A stretch of 64,000 nt of DNA from Mobiluncus curtisii subsp. curtisii ATCC 35241 (GTDB lineage: Bacteria; Actinomycetota; Actinomycetes; Actinomycetales; Actinomycetaceae). The stretch lies in assembly GCF_000146285.1 (NCBI RefSeq), contig NZ_GL385912.1, positions 252,865-316,864 of the forward strand, written 5' to 3'. Below, piece after piece: positions 61,336 to 64,000 of this stretch; positions within the stretch are counted from its first letter, which is position 1; the number at the start of each line of letters is the position of its first letter. Both the position numbers and the translations under genes were made by a program. Below the pieces are notes generated by a model that was not told the DNA's origin, did not search any database, and saw nothing but the letters and a program-made list of their open reading frames with translations.

Positions 61336-62174
61336 TCCCATTCGTCCTCAATCTGGGGTTCGGTTTCGTTTTCGCTGGAGCCGACCCAGGTGATAACTAA
61401 CTTACCCAAAGGATTTTTCTGGGTAAAACTCAATACCCCGGAGCGATACATATCCAGCAGCGCTAAGAATCGCGAAATGACCACCGGCAACGTTTTGGCA
61501 TCTGCCACAAGTTCTTTAAACGTCAAGCTGTGAGCCTTTTTCAGCCGCTCGGTCAGTACCGCGGTCTGCTCGTGAACTGAGACAAGCGGATCGTGCAGGT
61601 GGGCGACCAAGACTTGGGGAGGGATAGCATACAAAGTCCCGGCGGCGCGACGAGCCAGTTCCTCGGGGTCTATCTGGGTTTTCAGTTCTGCCAGAACGTG
61701 CTTCAAAGCCGGCTCGTCTCCCGGTACACGTCCCGTCACCAGTTGAAATACCTCCAACTGTTCCTCAACGAAGTTCGAGGCTTCTTTATAGGTTTGATAC
61801 TGGATGAGCCGGGAAATTAGCAGGTCCTGGGCTTCTAGGAGTTCCAGGTCTTCCTCACTGTCAGCCATGCCCGGCAAGAGACGCGCGGCTTTAATATCCA
61901 ACAGGGTTGCCGCGATAACCAGGAATTCGGTCGCTTCTGCCAGGCTGGGCCATTTATCCAGATAAGCGAGGAAATCCGCGGTCACTTCGGCTAGGGCAAA
62001 AGCGGTGATGTCCAGTTTGCGTTTCGCGACCAGGTCTGCCAGCAAGTGAAACGGACCGGTGTACTCGGGTGAATGGACCTCAAAAGCGGGGGTGTCCACC
62101 GCGTCCACGCCCGTTTCTGCCTGAGGTTTGTCCGTTTCGGTGTCGGACAGGTTCGAGGCAGGGTTAGGCGACAT
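61332..62174 (-). CDS. scpA: Segregation and condensation protein A
   Basis: Kleisin of the SMC complex, 280 residues. N-terminal helix domain: YTGPFHLLADLVAKRKLDI (family signature with the GPLDLLLxLI-like core, here FHLL) and FLAYLDKWPSLAEATEFLVIAATLLDIKAARLLP. A winged-helix C-terminus (ELVADAKTLPVVISRFLALLDMYRSGVLSFTQ). It overlaps parA by 11 bases and scpB by 4. Typical actinobacterial position between parA and scpB. Confidence 0.95.
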   Translation of the reverse strand: MSPNPASNLSDTETDKPQAETGVDAVDTPAFEVHSPEYTGPFHLLADLVAKRKLDITAFALAEVTADFLAYLDKWPSLAEATEFLVIAATLLDIKAARLLPGMADSEEDLELLEAQDLLISRLIQYQTYKEASNFVEEQLEVFQLVTGRVPGDEPALKHVLAELKTQIDPEELARRAAGTLYAIPPQVLVAHLHDPLVSVHEQTAVLTERLKKAHSLTFKELVADAKTLPVVISRFLALLDMYRSGVLSFTQKNPLGKLVITWVGSSENETEPQIEDEWE

Positions 62175-63027
62175 AGCCCTTGGCTATCACTTCGCGCGCC
62201 AAACGACGATAGGCTTGGGCACCCTCGTGGGTAGGAGCGAATTCGATGATGGGTCGGGTCGCTACGGTAGAGTCAGGGAACTTCACGGTGCGTTTAATGA
62301 CAGTGGAGAACATCTTGTCTTGGAAGGCTTCGACCAGGCGTTCCTGAACTTCCTTGGAATGTAGAGTTCGCGTATCCACCAAAGTCGCCAAAATGCCGTC
62401 TAACTGCAGTTTCGGGTTCAACCGGTCGCGGACGGTTTCAATGGTTTCCATCAGCAGCGCCACCCCGCGCAGGGCGAAGAATTCGGTGGATACCGGAATA
62501 ATCACCCCGTGAGCCGCCGTCAAAGCATTGACGGTGAGCAAACCTAGTGACGGCTGACAGTCAATGATAATCGCGTCATATTCTGACTCCACTTCCCGCA
62601 GCACCCTAGCCAGGATAGATTCCCGCGCCACTTCGTTTACCAATTGCAGCTCTGCAGCGGAAAGGTCGATGTTAGCCGGAATGATGTCCAGATTTTCCGT
62701 GCTGGTGTGGTGAATGACATCGGCAGTCGTCAAGTCGCGGTGCGGGCCGACCATGAGGGAATAGATAGTCGTGTCCATCTCGTGACCGTTGATTCCCAAA
62801 CCGACCGATGCTGCGCCCTGCGGATCGAAATCGACCAACAGGACTTTGCGACCATATTCCGCCAGGGCTGCTGCCAAGTTAATAGATGTCGTGGTTTTGC
62901 CGACCCCACCCTTTTGGTTACACATGGCGATAATCCGCGCCGGACCGTGACCTTTCAGAGGCTTCGGGACCGGAAATTCTTTATCTGTATCAGGAACAGG
63001 CATCATCGCGGGTTGGTTAGCATTCAC
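62164..63027 (-). CDS. parA: ParA-family chromosome partitioning ATPase
   Basis: Deviant Walker-type ATPase of 287 residues. It has the deviant P-loop CNQKGGVGKTTTSINLA (signature Lys in KGGVGKTT), LLVDFDPQGAASVGLG (Walker A'), DAIIIDCQPSLGLLTVNAL (Walker B) and IPVSTEFFALRGV. N-terminal 35 residues are basic and proline-rich. No parB gene adjoins it, so it is the second ParA commonly placed ahead of scpA in actinobacteria, not the origin-proximal one. GTG start with a TAAACT box 6 bases upstream (leaderless), so it opens the seven-gene operon. Confidence 0.93.
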   Translation of the reverse strand: MNANQPAMMPVPDTDKEFPVPKPLKGHGPARIIAMCNQKGGVGKTTTSINLAAALAEYGRKVLLVDFDPQGAASVGLGINGHEMDTTIYSLMVGPHRDLTTADVIHHTSTENLDIIPANIDLSAAELQLVNEVARESILARVLREVESEYDAIIIDCQPSLGLLTVNALTAAHGVIIPVSTEFFALRGVALLMETIETVRDRLNPKLQLDGILATLVDTRTLHSKEVQERLVEAFQDKMFSTVIKRTVKFPDSTVATRPIIEFAPTHEGAQAYRRLAREVIAKGYVA

Positions 63028-63033
63028 CTTTAC

Positions 63034-63039
63034 AGTTTA
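63034..63039 (-). promoter_or_regulatory. -10 box of the parA operon, leaderless start
   Basis: TAAACT, 6 bases, GTG. Likely the promoter of the parA-to-der operon. The space 63040-63339 holds no other gene I can support. Confidence 0.5.
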
Positions 63040-63261
63040 CCCAAAGTTGTTCCGTTGATATACCACCTCACCGCCGGTTCCTGGCAAGTAGGTTTCCTAC
63101 CAGCGTGCCCTCACTGGAACCCAATTTTTTGAATCGGAATCGGTTTTATCCCTTCCTTCCCGTAGGAATCCAGTTCGTAAGAAGTCCGCGGTATCGGGAA
63201 ATATCTGGTGTCAATGCTCATGGCTACTGTTCCCAGACGGCATCTGGCTGTAAAATCGTTA

Positions 63262-63289
63262 GGGGTGTCTGCCGTACGGCAGACACCCC
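63262..63289. terminator. Perfect 28-bp palindrome, probable terminator
   Basis: GGGGTGTCTGCCGT followed directly by its exact reverse complement. It lies 50 bases after the stop of the right-edge gene, on the side where that gene's transcript would end; a weak T-rich stretch follows. A zero-loop palindrome would need to open two or more central pairs to form a hairpin, so operator function is also possible. Confidence 0.6.
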
Positions 63290-63339
63290 CATATGGTCAG
63301 GAATGCGAGTTTCTGACCATCAGCCGGTTTCAGATGCGG

Positions 63340-64000
63340 CTAAGCTATAGCAAACCACGAGTCCGGATTGTTTTCGGTCGAGTTCTCACCATCCCAATAG
63401 AAACACTTTAAACCAGTTTTGTCAGCGGCACAGGAATAGGCTAAACCCGGAACAAATCCTCCTTCGAAGCGTTTTCCGTAGGGGAAGGGTTTGGCCCATT
63501 CGGGATGTTCAGCACCTTTACGGCACTGGGAAAGATAAAAAGCAAAGCCATCTGCATCCTTGTTGTTGGATTTGGGTTTGGCTGCAAGGAACGTTCCAAA
63601 ACCGTAAATAGCAGTAGGATCCGTCATGTCACCGTAATCTCGGTAATTCGGATCGGTGAACCAGCGTTGCGCGTCGCTCAAATCCTTAAAAAACGACCCA
63701 GGATACTTTTCTAGGTAACCTTGCGGTGTCGTGGCAGTGTAAGGTTCGGCTTTAAAAACCATCGGCAGCCCAATTGCATCGTAGAAAATACGGAATTCGT
63801 CTCCATCTTCCAGGCAGTACGAATACGAAGCGATGTCACTCGGTAAGTGCTCGGGTTCGCCTGCTAATGGGTAGTTGGCGCGCATTTCTGCGAGGGTCAT
63901 GTCTGCCAGTGGTTTCTTGGGGATTATGCCGGTGACAGCGGCTTGTACGGTGGTGTCGGGCATGACGCCGGTCCCGCCGATAATCATCAGTTTGCTAGCG
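63340..64000 (-). CDS. Hypothetical protein (partial, N-terminus outside window)
   Basis: I do not recognise this product. The frame is open to the right edge, so the start lies beyond the window; an internal ATG at 63987 would give 215 residues. The visible part is soluble-looking, rich in Tyr, Phe, Asp and Pro, with four Cys: one in SYSYCLEDGD, one in LSQCRKG, and two near the end (YSCAADKTGLKCFYWDG), a spacing that could form disulfides. That suggests a secreted or membrane-attached protein. It is followed by a perfect palindromic stem. Confidence 0.55.
   Translation of the reverse strand, partial: ASKLMIIGGTGVMPDTTVQAAVTGIIPKKPLADMTLAEMRANYPLAGEPEHLPSDIASYSYCLEDGDEFRIFYDAIGLPMVFKAEPYTATTPQGYLEKYPGSFFKDLSDAQRWFTDPNYRDYGDMTDPTAIYGFGTFLAAKPKSNNKDADGFAFYLSQCRKGAEHPEWAKPFPYGKRFEGGFVPGLAYSCAADKTGLKCFYWDGENSTENNPDSWFAIA

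Overview
The window reads as chromosomal DNA of an actinobacterium. Evidence: a pupylation locus (arc, dop, pup, pafA), an ANTAR-type regulator of the PdtaR kind, DUF4032 and DUF1846 proteins, a trmI neighbour of arc, a ParA-scpA-scpB-rluB-tyrA-cmk-der operon, and many start codons placed 6-7 bases after a TANNNT box (leaderless promoters). Base composition is moderate for the phylum. Two methyl-accepting chemotaxis proteins imply a motile cell. Together this fits the Actinomycetaceae, with Mobiluncus my best guess; that name is an inference.

Layout. 1-5.5 kb: uvrB (cut by the left edge), coaE, glycerate kinase and rpsA, all leftward. 5.6-6.9 kb: a dicarboxylate/amino-acid:cation symporter. 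6.9-9.7 kb: polA with a one-base frameshift in an A6 run. 9.7-13.8 kb: hotdog thioesterase, pdtaR, an unusual short tRNA-Leu(CAA), and divergent DUF4032/DUF1846 genes around a perfect 16-bp palindrome. 13.9-17.5 kb: zinc alcohol dehydrogenase, an SOS-controlled umuD-umuC pair whose LexA box covers the umuD start codon, and a 79-residue protein behind a structured leader. 17.5-28.3 kb: one long leftward block, trmI-arc-dop-pup-pafA-(FKBP-like membrane protein)-hisF-hisI-trpC-lgt, with no prcBA proteasome genes. 28.4-33.9 kb: RecB/Cas4-like nuclease, aldo-keto reductase, acidic-tail protein, flavoprotein dehydrogenase, MazG-like pyrophosphohydrolase, acetyltransferase, tRNA-Leu(GAG), a small unknown protein. 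34-40.5 kb: SNF2 helicase, TrmL, orphan D12-class DNA methylase, and an AT-richer ImmA/IrrE-PIN module that looks acquired. 40.6-44.9 kb: RraA-like protein and a thiamine ABC transporter (thiB-thiP-thiQ) under a TPP riboswitch with a terminator. 45-50 kb: glnA, an Ala/Asn/Gln-rich membrane protein, a long-chain acyl-CoA ligase. 50-56 kb: a surface protein with an LARTG sorting signal, a CRP-type site, about 0.9 kb without a recognisable gene but with an 18-bp inverted repeat, two tandem MCP genes, tRNA-Pro(GGG). 56.1-63 kb: the parA-scpA-scpB-rluB-tyrA-cmk-der operon. The right edge holds the 3' part of an unknown gene.

Most genes are housekeeping (repair, replication, translation, chromosome segregation, cofactor uptake). 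The less ordinary points are the leaderless promoters, the LexA box over a start codon, the class-I-shaped tRNA-Leu, the Pup locus without its 20S core, the structured leader at 17.4 kb, and the polA frameshift. I saw no CRISPR array, prophage or intact insertion sequence. All calls come from reading the sequence; no database search was run.
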